This document shows positions 21,716 to 33,100 of a DNA stretch of 64,000 nt, one piece after another. The translations under genes were made by a program, and so were the position numbers. Positions within the stretch are counted from its first letter, which is position 1. Each line of letters opens with the position of its first letter. The stretch covers positions 1 to 64,000 of the forward strand of contig QLIY01000644.1 in NCBI GenBank assembly GCA_003260075.1. Reading direction: 5' to 3'. This DNA is from Phallusia mammillata. Lineage: Eukaryota > Chordata > Ascidiacea > Phlebobranchia > Ascidiidae. Under the pieces are notes generated by a model. It was not told the origin of the DNA. It saw only the letters and a program-made list of their open reading frames with translations, and did not search any database.

Positions 21716-24148
21716 GAGGAAACACGCGGTCAAGTTCTGATTACTCAGCAGGTTAACGACGCGTCTGCAAATATTTCTGACGGTAATAGAAAATTCAATA
21801 GCATTCGCTTCTATAACAACCTTTTATTTGTATTTAAGAAATAGATGAACAAATCAGTTAAAATGTGTCGTTGCTTTATACATTATATATGCACAGTAAC
21901 ATAGGCAAATAGTTAAAATAACATACATACAGTAGAAATAACAACACTAATAGCCTTAAATCGAAACATATTTTCAAGCTCATAGAGTAACCTCGATTGA
22001 AAACATAGGGATTTGCTTTTAAACCCCTTAAAGCAGTCACCAATTTATGCAAAAGTACTGCCCATTTTTTGGTAAAATCGAACCGTTAAACCCCTTTAGG
22101 GCCGTTAAACCCTTTGTTTTTATCCTGTCATGCTTTATTATGCACATGACGAAATTCCTTCACACACACATGTTTATAGGTAAAGGTCTATAGACTGCTA
22201 ATAAGTAACTGATATTCTGAAAATCACGCTCTCTGCAACTAACATGTATCATGGAAATCCATCAAATATTTACTACTTCTGTTTCTTGTTCGCTTGGCAA
22301 GGCTCGGTTCGCGCTTGATCAACCCTGTCGCCTTTTTTCTACACAGACCAACTTCCTTTATACGCTGCTTTTGCTTACTGGCACTTGTTTCTACTGCATG
22401 ACACAGAGTCGTAAGCAGACCTGAAACCCGACCCAAGCCTGATTTAAAAATAAAATCAAAGCCCGAATTAGAAAGTTGGTGAATTTGCCCCACAAACGAT
22501 GCCAAGTGTAATGTCAGGCCCGATTCAAGTCCGTTTTAATTTAACTCTAAGACCAAAGCCGTTTCATCCGAAGCCATGTCTGAGTAACACCTCTGGAATG
22601 ATATACTTTCACCTAGTTTAAAACCACCACTTACCAGTTGAACGCATAGAAATTTAACATAGCCAACCCAGAATTTACAATTTGATTTATCGCTTTTAAA
22701 GTTAAGTCTGAAGGGTATATACATATAAACTAGAATATTTCGTTTTTTATAACAGCTATTACCGTTTTTGTGTCTCGAGTACAAACTATTCACTTTTTTC
22801 AAAAAATATCAAACACAAAAATTCAAGTGTTTGTGTTTTATTTTCAATATTATTTTCATAACCTTTTGCCTGACAAATGTTTATTCAAATAGGATCAACT
22901 GGTCTATACAAACAATAGTTAAAAGGCTGTTTTACCTTTTTGAATTTAATTTTCCTTAAATCGATTGATGTGTCGCCGATATCCAACAATACTGTCTGAG
23001 CGAACAAAACCTTGAATTGCCGAAAATCGATCAAAATTTCTTTGATGCGTTCGAAACTGAATTTATTTCTGACAACCAGAGACGGTATAGCTGTTATCGA
23101 ATCATCGCAAAGTCAAGTTCAATTAGGTTGTGGTTTGTTGATAATTATTCTGCCCTCTAAGCCTAAAAGCTGCCAGATTAGAAACTCAATAATTAGGTCT
23201 TTTATGTCATAAAATCAATTCGATTTTGTAAATATAAAATTATTTTGCCTTTCAAAACTGCCTTAATCCGGACCCGTTTGTACCAGAAAAATTGTCCGTT
23301 ACAAATCATTTGTTCCTTAAGTTTTGATCAAATTAGGCAAAGATCCGGATTAACCGAAACCAGTTTAACCGAGGTTTTCTGTATTTAGCATTAACAGCAT
23401 ATTTAAGTCTCGAATTAAACAAAATTTGAACAAAAACTGTGGAGCGAAGTTAACTACAAAAAACGCAAATTGACCAAAAAGCTATTTAACAATTCAGTAG
23501 CCATAACGATTATACAAGGATTAGCGGTTAGAATGATTGATCAATAGATCCTGAACAGGCAACGTATAGTGTTACATGACATCCGTTCACACACGAAAAC
23601 GGCATCAGAAAAATGTCAAACTCGTCCAGAGTGACCGTCAATCAGCCAAGCGGAATTTTTCGTATTATCGGCAAACTTTTTGATTGACACGTACAATGGG
23701 AAGTATCAACCTATAGCGCAAACGGATAAAAGGACATGTCGTTTTTAAAATCGTGATGTTTCGCATGGTCTATTTTTTCCTTACAGACAACAACAAAAAG
23801 TAAAATGCGAAAACGAACAATAAAACAAAAATTTTAGTTTAACATACATATAAAAAGTTTAATCGCTTTTTTTCACTTTGAAATCTCCTGCAGTCATGAA
23901 TTAATGACCCTGAGTCGCTTTTACTGCAAGGAGACTTTCCTAATGGTAGATTTGCTATGAAAAATTTACATTAATTAAGCAAATTTAAGGCTGTTATTAC
24001 GTATACATTACTTTTAAGGCTGCATTTAGGTATCACAACAAAATGATTACTTTTTTAATTATACTTTTGTCATTGTCGTCTGCATACTAAACTGTTTTCT
24101 AAACAACAATTGTTGTTACGACTCAAAGCACTTGAACAATATTACAGC
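21716..24148. other. Region upstream of the LDLa receptor
   Basis: AT-rich sequence upstream of the minus-strand receptor start. It must hold that gene's promoter and 5' UTR, but I see no reliable TATA box or other core element. There is no convincing coding exon. Confidence 0.4.
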
Positions 24149-24600
24149 TACTACTTAATCTCGTCAAATTTCTCTCAGGTGTTTATCGTAAATGCGCTAA
24201 AGTCGGCTTTGCAATTAAGGTGTCAGCGCGTCCAATCCTGATCAACTAATAAGCCATCATTTTCGCAATTTAAAACGTTCTTCCCTTGCCAACTATTTCC
24301 GGATAGGTGATTGTTTTTGTACAATTGTGTCGCTGTGTTTTCTTTCACCCGTACAAACTCAACTCAACTGGGGGGGGGGGCTACTTAATCTCGTCAAATT
24401 TCTCTCAGATGTTTATCGTAAAAAGTCGGCTTTGTAATTTAGGTGTAGCTTCAGCGCGTCCAATCCTGATCAACTAATAAGCCACCATTTTAGCGATTTA
24501 AAACGTTCTTCCCTTGCCAACTATTTCCGGATCGGTGATTGTTTTTGTGCAATTGTGTCGCTGTGTTTTCTTTCACCCGTACAAACTCAACTCAACTTCG
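24149..24600. repeat. Duplication around G run 24370-24380
   Basis: 24149-24369 recurs at 24381-24600 with a small deletion near 24421 and several substitutions. The shared end is caactcaact. Copy two continues into unique sequence. Confidence 0.8.
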
Positions 24601-26669
24601 TCATGTTATAACGAAAAAATCGTTTTAAAGTCTTACCGAAATGAACTACAGCATTAAACATTTAGTTTTTTTGGTTTGATTATTAAGTTTTGTGGACCTA
24701 CATGATTGCTACAAAAGAAAATTCAGCTATCAACAACAAAGCACAAATAGCTAACACAGTAAACATAACAGTTTTACACTTCGCAAGAAACCTGACATCA
24801 AAAGCAAAACTGCCCTTAACATGCAATCAGCTACCTCAAGTAACTTCTCTGTAATATCATTCATGTACTTATCCGCTCAAGCGACCCACATCAGGCAAAA
24901 CAATTAAGGTCGAGTACTAAGAACTTCGTCCACCTTATTCGCACCCGCAAGACTCGGTAATATGACGCACACCAAGTTCGTCATCAATTTCGACTGCCAG
25001 TGGTGGTTTCAAATTCCCACGAGTGTGAACTTAACTGACGTGAGGTCAAAGGTGGGATAGACAACAACAGAAGACTGATTGAGTTTTGTCTTTGGGACAA
25101 CACTTTGAACGTTGAGGACTTCTCAATTATGCAATTGTTGGTTGGATTTGCTCGGGTTTAATTTTTAAGAAAAGTGTGGTATTTTCCAGCCGTTCTCGGA
25201 TCCGTATTAGTAATAAAATGTTTTACTCTTACTGTCTACGACACTGTGTTGTTCAGAACCGCAACTTCTAGATAGACAATATAAGTACAGTGAAATGGCG
25301 AGCAAAATGATTTGAAACTCAATTTGAATCAGAAAAACAACAATACAGTATAAAGTTCTTGTGCACTAATATTTTGTGTACAATGTCCAACCTAAACATT
25401 ACGCTTTATATTAATAAAACAAAGTTTTCGGAAAGTGTTACTAAACGCCAAACGCATGTATTTCAATTGACTAATACAAGCCTTTTCAGCAACAGTTTAC
25501 TTCTGAAATGCTTTAACGTATACTCATGATACATTGAAACTAATTTTTTGACGACAATCTTAAATAACAGCCAAACTATTCCAACTTGCATGCATTTGCT
25601 TGCTGTACAATTTTAATAATTAAACAAAAGAAAAAAACGAAATGCTACCACACAGATAACAGAATAAAGAGCGTCTGGTAACTCTTCTAAGCGGAGATAA
25701 CTACATTTCGTCCTAACCGCTGCAACTCCTTTTCCCTAAATGGATTTATTTGAACAAAATTCAATTCCATCATGTCAAAACGTCAAAGTTCTTTTTGTTT
25801 ACTTCAACGACATTTGACCTCTTGTAACAAGCTTTAGATAACAAACTGGTAACTGTTAATGGACAAGGAACATACTTTTTCTGCCTTTAAATTATCTTTG
25901 CCGCACTGACCACAGCTCTGGTCATTGTCAGCGGTCAGTGATAGTGACGCGATAAAAGTGATTGTTAAGTGACCTGTCACGTCACAAACACTGTCCATTC
26001 AAGCGCTTTTTGTAGTTTGCATGCCCGTCTAAAATGGATGCCGTTTTTTTTCTTTTATATAAACACAACGTTCTTTTAAACCATACAGTTATTACATCAA
26101 CGTCCGCCATACAACGACGATTTCTGCCTCCTACAAGTAATATATAATATTGACAAGAGGGCATCCTCTTAACCTTTTATACGGTTTAGTAGAACACTAA
26201 AATTTCCAATCAAACAGTGTAATCCGTCTTCCTTACTTTAAAACCAACCATGCAAAACTTGAATATTTATGCAAGATTGTTGTTACTGTCTTTTTTGTTA
26301 ACCTGAATATTTTAAATTCACAAAAACACGTTTCTATTTGCTGGTTTAATATTAAATTAAAAATAAACGTCGGTAAGAATCTTATAAATTCCAAAAATAA
26401 CTTTTAGGCTGTCGTATTTGAATTGTAAGGTAGAGAGAGAGAAAGAATACGAAACTCGAAATCCAATTAGCGTTACAGAAAGACTTTTAATCGCATTTAG
26501 AGAAGACACTGATGAAAAATCTTTCCATAAAATGTCTTAATTTGAACCGCAAGTCTTTCAGGTAAAACGTTTGTGGGTATGAAAAACGTAAACAAATTGA
26601 AGGTCATCGTAAGTGCGAGTTTAAGTGCAAAAACCCCAAACCCATCAATCAAATCAACTGCGTCGCAAC
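24601..26669. other. Gene-free AT-rich stretch
   Basis: Only short frames with no recognisable domains. I see no RNA gene. The palindrome near 25905-25940 (tgaccacagctctggtca) is the only clear structure. Confidence 0.4.
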
Positions 26670-27312
26670 CATAGGCGCCGAACACGGGTATGCCGGGTAT
26701 GCGTGGCATACCCGGACGAAAAACTCGGGTATGCCGCATAACCCGAGAATCGGACCAACGTTAGTCATGCGTTGTTGCTTTGTAAAATTATTTCGACTAA
26801 TACGTAACATACGCAAATGATTTCAATCGAGGTTATTGTCTCACAACCATTAAATTGTTCGCATTCATTACAGTTGTGAAACGTATTCGAGAAGCATTGG
26901 AATTTAAACATTAAAAAGTGGTAAATAGCACAACAAAGGTATTGGCGCTGTCCTATGGTAGAAACGCCGCTGTCCCGGGTATTTTGTCAACAACCACGTG
27001 ATAAAAAAGTTTACCGTTTGTGAACTAAATTATAAAAATNGGGGTAAGAGAGCAATTTGTACGACCATCACTTGACACTTTTATCTTCACACAATCGAGC
27101 CACAAATAAATTTTGGCCTCTGGAAAAATACACCTGACACGGAGTTGTAAACTTCCTGTATTGGATTATGCTCATGCGACCCCACGTCTCGGGCCAACTT
27201 TGCTCTATTTGTTTGCCAATCCGGAAGCAGTCATCTAGTGCGTTGTATTAAAAGACTCCCCCCCCCCATATAATACGGCATACCCGGAAAAAATTCAATG
27301 TCGGCGCCTATG
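26670..27312. mobile_element. hAT-like element (CATAGGCGCCGA ends) with an ectopic insert
   Basis: Ends cataggcgccgaaca and tgtcggcgcctatg are inverted repeats, and both flanks read gtcgcaac (26662-26669, 27313-27320), a perfect 8-bp target duplication. Inside, 27041-27257 is a copy of 28312-28515 entered after a single N (27040) and left through a ten-C run (27258-27267). The insert is therefore probably a misplaced contig end and not part of the element. Confidence 0.75.
27041..27267. repeat. Misplaced copy of 28312-28515, bounded by N and C run
   Basis: Near-identical to 28312-28515, with a few changes such as the loss of two bases near 27245. Bounded on the left by N 27040 and on the right by C run 27258-27267. 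It carries part of the hypothetical minus-strand ORF at 28337-28729. Confidence 0.75.
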
Positions 27313-27430
27313 GTCGCAACAGTTATTGCAAGAAAACAAGTATATTAAAGTTCATCTTTCAAGTTAGCTCATTTCTTTCAAACGTATTTACCGGTTGAAG
27401 TGACAAAGCGTGCTCGGAACTCGTTTAGAC

Positions 27431-27545
27431 CAGTGGTGGGAATCAGCCGGTTCGCACTGGTTTTATAGAACCGTCTTTACGAAATTTGAAAAAAATGGCT
27501 TTTGCGCTAGAACCGGCTGACAAAAAATGTAAATCCCACCATTGG
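27431..27545. mobile_element. hAT MITE, shorter relative of the 179-bp family
   Basis: Begins cagtggtgggaatcagccgg and ends aatcccaccattg. Flanks gtttagac and gttttaac are an imperfect 8-bp duplication. Shares the subterminal atagaaccg motif with the copies at 12722 and 29297. Confidence 0.65.
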
Positions 27546-27553
27546 TTTTAACA

Positions 27554-28336
27554 AGTTTGAAACACTGACACAGCCAATAAAAATATAATTTTAGAGTTTC
27601 TTAATCCTGTTTAGGCTAATACCAACGACTTTATACCTACAGTACACCCAGAAAACAAGCCATGTAAGTTAAACTATAGACTGATGTGTCGGTGGTGAAT
27701 ATAAAGTCAGGTAGTTTATTCTCCTGTCACTTTGTATTCAATGGATCAAGCAGCCGTGGTTACCGCCTTCAAACCACACAACCCAGCCCGCCTAAGTTAA
27801 TTTCCAAGTACTGGTAATCCAATAAGCGAAACGTTTCTCTCAAGCTACTACGTCTAATGCGGTAGTATACCCTTCCAAACGTCATTTGTGTGGCTTTAAA
27901 ACGTTTCCTGTTTTTTGTTAGGTTTTGTTATTTGTTTTTGTTCGTTTTTGTAAAAAATTATATCAAAGTAAAACAACTGCATGCAGTCCTATGTTGAAAA
28001 AAAGTCACCAAAGACTTAATATGAGCTATGAGCTACATTTAGTATTATGACAAAAACCCTCAAGATTACCAGTGCGGTTGGTAACAAAAAGCAAGCACAC
28101 AAACAAAGATCACCAAATTCAGTGTGTAATTAAAACATTTGTTTGATTAAAATTTACCAACTATGTTTATAATATCTACTTATACGCTTTAGGACTGATT
28201 TATACAACTTTACACGCCACACGCATAACTGGAACCGAAACCAATATTCCTCTTACTTTTTTCACTTTTCCTAAAATCAATATCAAAGCTACAGATTCTA
28301 TTTAAGTTCGCAGTAAGAGAGCAATTTGTACGACCA
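27554..28336. other. Gene-free stretch
   Basis: AT-rich, no supported exon, no inverted-repeat element recognised. Confidence 0.4.
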
Positions 28337-28729
28337 TCACTTGACACTTTTACCTTCACACAATCGAGCCACAAATAAATTTTGGCCTCTGGAAAAATAC
28401 ACCTGACACGGAGTTGTAAACTTCCTGTATTGGATTATGCTCATGCGACCCCACGTCTCGGGCCAACTTTGCTCTATTTGTTTGTCCATCCGGAAGCAGT
28501 CATCTAGTGCATTAAGTATTAAAAGACTTGAACCTTCTGTGAACTTTGGATGCCGAAAATTTGCATGGATTACGAACTGTGGGGTGTTTTCAGTCGTGCT
28601 GCAAAGTATTCGATTTTGCACAATACAACTTTTGTCCCAGTAAAACAGGTTGTTAGAAAAAAGACTGGTAATGAAAAAATCGTGCAAGCGTGGATTTACC
28701 CATAGCCCTTGCATTTTTACTTCAGACAA
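28337..28729 (-). CDS. Hypothetical protein or exon, 130 codons
   Basis: I do not recognise this protein. The frame is open for 130 codons from an ATG, which is long for this AT-rich DNA, and its composition looks protein-like (FVIHANFRHPKF, WPETWGRMSIIQYRKF). There is no signal peptide, TM segment or known motif. A possible donor (GGTAAAAG) lies seven codons before the stop and an AG lies just upstream, so it could be one exon of a split gene. Part of the sequence recurs at 27041-27257, which I attribute to assembly. It stands alone between the LDLa receptor and AIFM2. Confidence 0.35.
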   Translation of the reverse strand: MSEVKMQGLWVNPRLHDFFITSLFSNNLFYWDKSCIVQNRILCSTTENTPQFVIHANFRHPKFTEGSSLLILNALDDCFRMDKQIEQSWPETWGRMSIIQYRKFTTPCQVYFSRGQNLFVARLCEGKSVK

Positions 28730-28905
28730 ATGTTTTTACGTTTCTTTTGAGCAACAAAACACGGTGTGGGATGTATCCAAAGAACACATAGCATCAAATA
28801 TTTTCCTTTAACGCTTATTGTTATGTGTTTAAAACACAACGCGTTTTAATTAATTTAAAGTTTAAATTGCTGCATTTTTTATTAAATTTATAAGTTAGAG
28901 CTCTT

Positions 28906-29127
28906 CTAGCATCAAAACAGACGAGGTGCTTTCAGCAGGCTACTCAAAAATTGGATGCCTTTCTCTTCGTCCTGAAAATAGCTGCAATGTGTAACAGAGC
29001 TTAACCATTCCCCCCCCCCATCTTCTAGCATCAAAACAGACGTGGTGTTTTCAGCAAGCTACTCAAAAATTGGAGGCCTTGCTTTTCGTCCTGAAAATAG
29101 CTGCAATGTGTAACAAAGCTTAACCAT
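28906..29127. repeat. Duplication around C run 29010-29019
   Basis: 28906-29009 recurs at 29021-29127 with about five substitutions. The shared end is cttaaccat. Intergenic. Confidence 0.8.
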
Positions 29128-29296
29128 CTCCCTTGAATTAAAGCAGCACTTTTTTCTTGCCATCTTTCAACAACGAGTCCTGGATTGTGCAAATTCATAG
29201 TAATTAGTGCAGTTGCAGAATGAATATACTACCATGCATGGAAATAAATCAAAATACAATTTGCGGGAACACAATTTGTTGAATGTGATTTAAAAC

Positions 29297-29475
29297 CAGT
29301 GGTGGGATTTAGCCGGTTCGCACCGGTTCTATAGAACCGTCCCACGAAATTTTACGAGATCAACGAACCGGCTAGCATTACTAGTTACTGTCAATAGACT
29401 TTTTGTGACAGAACCGGCTTAAAATATGACTTTTGTGATAGAACCGGGTGACAAAAAAATTGAATCCCACCTCTG
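29297..29475. mobile_element. 179-bp hAT MITE, perfect 8-bp target duplication
   Basis: Begins cagtggtgggatttagccgg and ends gaatcccacctctg, flanked on both sides by tttaaaac (29289-29296, 29476-29483). Same length and family as 12722-12900. Contains the internal palindrome-like ggttctatagaaccg. Confidence 0.85.
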
Positions 29476-29483
29476 TTTAAAAC

Positions 29484-30106
29484 CACTTGGGCGGGACAGT
29501 GCTCTCTTGATCATCCAGAACAGTTGGGAATCATTTTTTGAAGTTATAGGACACCGAAAATACGGGAAATTAGAATTACACATTTACACTTACAACTTAC
29601 AAGGAGCGGATAATCAAGAAAGCGCTGTACTGTTACTATTTTATTACAACTTAAAAAAAATCGTTTGTATTTTAGGCTAAAATATTGCAAGTTTCATAAA
29701 AGTGTTGGGTTAAAAATTTGGCAGAAAATTTCGAAACAGGTAACAACAGTGAATAAAACCATTGACACTTGAAAGGTAACAGCAAAAACTGAAAATTTTG
29801 GTCACAAATTTTGTAAGGTAGTTCATTATGTGCGTCGAATAGGAACATTTCACGATAAACAAACAGTACTATTAACTGCCCTTGAATTTCAGGCAAAATG
29901 ATTAAAAACAACAATTTTAAAACTAAGCTACAAATGCTGATTATGAAATTATGCAAAAAGTCTAGAGGCACAAAATAATGGTATTTACATTTGATTAAAG
30001 TAAGCTAGGATAAAAAATACCCTTTACTTCAAAAAGCACAATTTTTTAATCCCTGATTTACACAAGTATCCTATTTTTATTTAAGGTTTTAAGTTTCCGT
30101 ATTTCC
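29484..30106. other. Spacer 3' of the AIFM2-like gene
   Basis: AT-rich. It should contain the AIFM2 3' UTR (transcribed leftward). I see no supported coding sequence or clear processing signal. Confidence 0.4.
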
Positions 30107-33100
30107 CTATTTATCTTTTGGGACAGGTTGGGACATTTCCTTCCATATTATTTTCACAAACACGTCCTTGGCTTTTATCATCTTGGCTAGGAAATCACCA
30201 AAAACCTTTTTCCCGTTTTGAGCAACACCGCCGTCCCGACCGATAGGCACCACCATGCGAAAAGTGCCTTAAAGGAAAAATAAAGTGTTTATAACGCAAA
30301 ACATCGAACGATGTACCAATCTAGAAGCCACGGGCAGGATCCGACCGCCGCAATGCAGTATGGCTTGTTGGATAGTTTTTTTTAAAAAAAACATAAGAAT
30401 CCGGTTAATCGCATGCCGAATTTGTCCGGCTGTTTAATGCACTTAACTTGACTATTTTCTTAACAAATGGTTACGGTTGGAACTTCACTGTGATCCCTAC
30501 GCAACTAAGCGGTATGCGATTAACCAGATTCTGTATTTACCTAACCTTAAGCAATGTACAAATGTGAAGCTCATTGCAGTCTTCAACTTTTAAACTGTAA
30601 CGTTCCACTTTTTTTTAAATTGTAACATTCCACTTTTTTCGTATTTCTAGTATGCATTATTGCATCTAACATAGTATTTTTGTTCTAAACCTGGGATTTG
30701 GCTTCTAAACCAAATGGCAAAATTACCGCTTTTAAAATCACTTACAAAACATGTACAATAGAGGTTTAATGATGAAGCATACCTGGGACAAATGGCTCCA
30801 ACGGTTTTCCCTTAGCAATGTTAATCAAGTTTTCATACATCTGATCCGCTTGGGCTTGAGCTTGTAAAGCAAGTTTACACACCTGAAAAATTAATAAACT
30901 TCATTCATTTTATCACTGTTGAAAACAAACATTTATAGACTTCTTTTTTGTTCATCGAGCCAGTATAAATAAGTCATCCGACGTTTCGACGTACAGGGCG
31001 TTTCATCAGGATAATGTCAGCTACCCAATACAGGCTTTCTTATAACACCAAGAGAGTAAACTTGAGAAAGACACTGACACAAAAACGGATGGTTCCAGGG
31101 GGTTCGTGAAGACAAAAAATACAGCAAGTTTCTCCTTTCTACAGAGAGCATCACATAAACTTTACTTTTTGATACATAACCTTTATAGATTTATAAACGG
31201 GTACTGGTATTACCAAAAGGTTTCTTTTTCAGTCGACAATCCATTCTCGTTTCCCAACATAGGTTACCCTCAACCCAGACCAGTTTACCCATGACAACGA
31301 TCCTTGAACCATGAATTGTGGCTTTTACGTTTGGCGATCCATAACGTTCTAAAGTTAGAACCCAGTTTTAATATATCCGGCGTATGTTTGGCCTTGTCTT
31401 TTTTCTCAATCATATAAAATCTTACTCCAAGCTGTGCGATAGCGTTTGTAGTGTTTATCAATAAAGCGTTCTCCGAAAACCGTTGCGTGGTATGACGTAA
31501 CATACACGTGACGTCAGAGAGGAGTGCCAGCGTTGTGACAACAAAGAGCGACGTAACAAAGCGCAATACTGCCTATAAGCAATGCTGCGCCAGTAAAACC
31601 AAATTTATCAATAACTTAGTGAAGTGTTTACTTACATCCGTGTCGCTGCAGTCGCCGATCGCAAAAATGTCTTCTGTTCCAACAACTTGAAGGTTTTTAT
31701 CAACTTTTAGTTGGCCTCGAGCATTCATACTATCCGCTAAACACATTGTCTTTAGGGATGCAGAACTAGCAAAGTAGCGCTAGTTACCACAAGTTTGCAA
31801 AATCCAACGACGTTTCAATAATGCTATTGTAAATATTATTACAGACAAAATTCGAAAAATACTAACCCCCCCCCCCTTTAGGGATGCAGAACTAGCAAAG
31901 TAGCGCTAGTTACCACAAGTTTGTAAAATACAACGACGTTTCAACAAAGCAATTGTAAATATTAAGTGCAAGTGTATAAAGTACAGACAAAAATTCGAAA
32001 AATACTACTTCAGTGCCAAACAAATTGCTTACCAAGTGATGATTTGTATGCATCAGTATTAATCTTAAGTCCATAACAAGGAATCACAAGATCAGCAACA
32101 ATCTCTTTACCACTAGATGTCTTTACAACAATATTGTCCGAAGTTTTAAGCACCGGAATGTCAGCAAGATTTGACACTGTTTCGCCTAAGCATATAAGAC
32201 AATGTTTTTACATTTTAGCTGAAATTAGGTGTATGAGTAAAAGTGTAATAGTTTAGGAACACTATACACATACTTGAAGAGTAATTTAATCATAAACATA
32301 ACTGCCAATACTGTGTTCTACAGCTTGATTGACAACCTGTACTGATGATGACAACAGCGATTGTTGAAACGTCTGCATAATGTATTCTAGGACTGATATT
32401 AAATAAAGGTTTTTATTTTATTTTTCACTTTATTCTAACAGATTTTTTTGGGATACTTGCTGAATTGAATTGTGATCTATACCACTTTAACTGCGATTTC
32501 ATAAAAATGTCACCAATGTGTTCAAGTAAATTGATTTTTGCACATAGATTATTTGAAATGAATAAAAAAATATTTGATAAATTTTTAAATATTAAAAAAA
32601 TTCAAATAATCAAATAATTATTTGTATGATAACAGCCCTAATGTTTTCTATATACACACGTTTTTTGGCAGTTATATTTATGATTGAATAATAATTTAAA
32701 ATTTGAACAAAATAGAAAAGGTGTACTTTCGTACCATACATGACTTCAATTTTCCTTTCCTTTAACTTTTCTTGAATTTTAGTGCGAGCTTCAGGCTCAA
32801 GCAAACTAGACACCAAAGTATCGCCGTTGTGGACAATGGTCATCTAAAAATAAGTGTACAAATGTCTGAAAAGATTATACTCTTAATGTCCTAATATATG
32901 TTTACACATAGTGCATTTAGGTCTGTTGTTTTCCCTATTAAAATGCAGTTAAAAATGTTTAATGATTTTGGTTGAAAAGTAACAAAAAACTTTGTGATAA
33001 TAATGTAAAAAATATTTTTTGGTTAATGACAATTACAATTCAAAGTTTTTTCTTATGATTTACCCCCCAAAAATTTTACTCATAATAAGCTAAACTTTAT

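Noticed and set aside
31285..31566. Nested secreted-protein gene within AIFM2
   Set aside because: Only the N-terminal hydrophobic stretch is suggestive; listed at very low confidence and not promoted to a finding.
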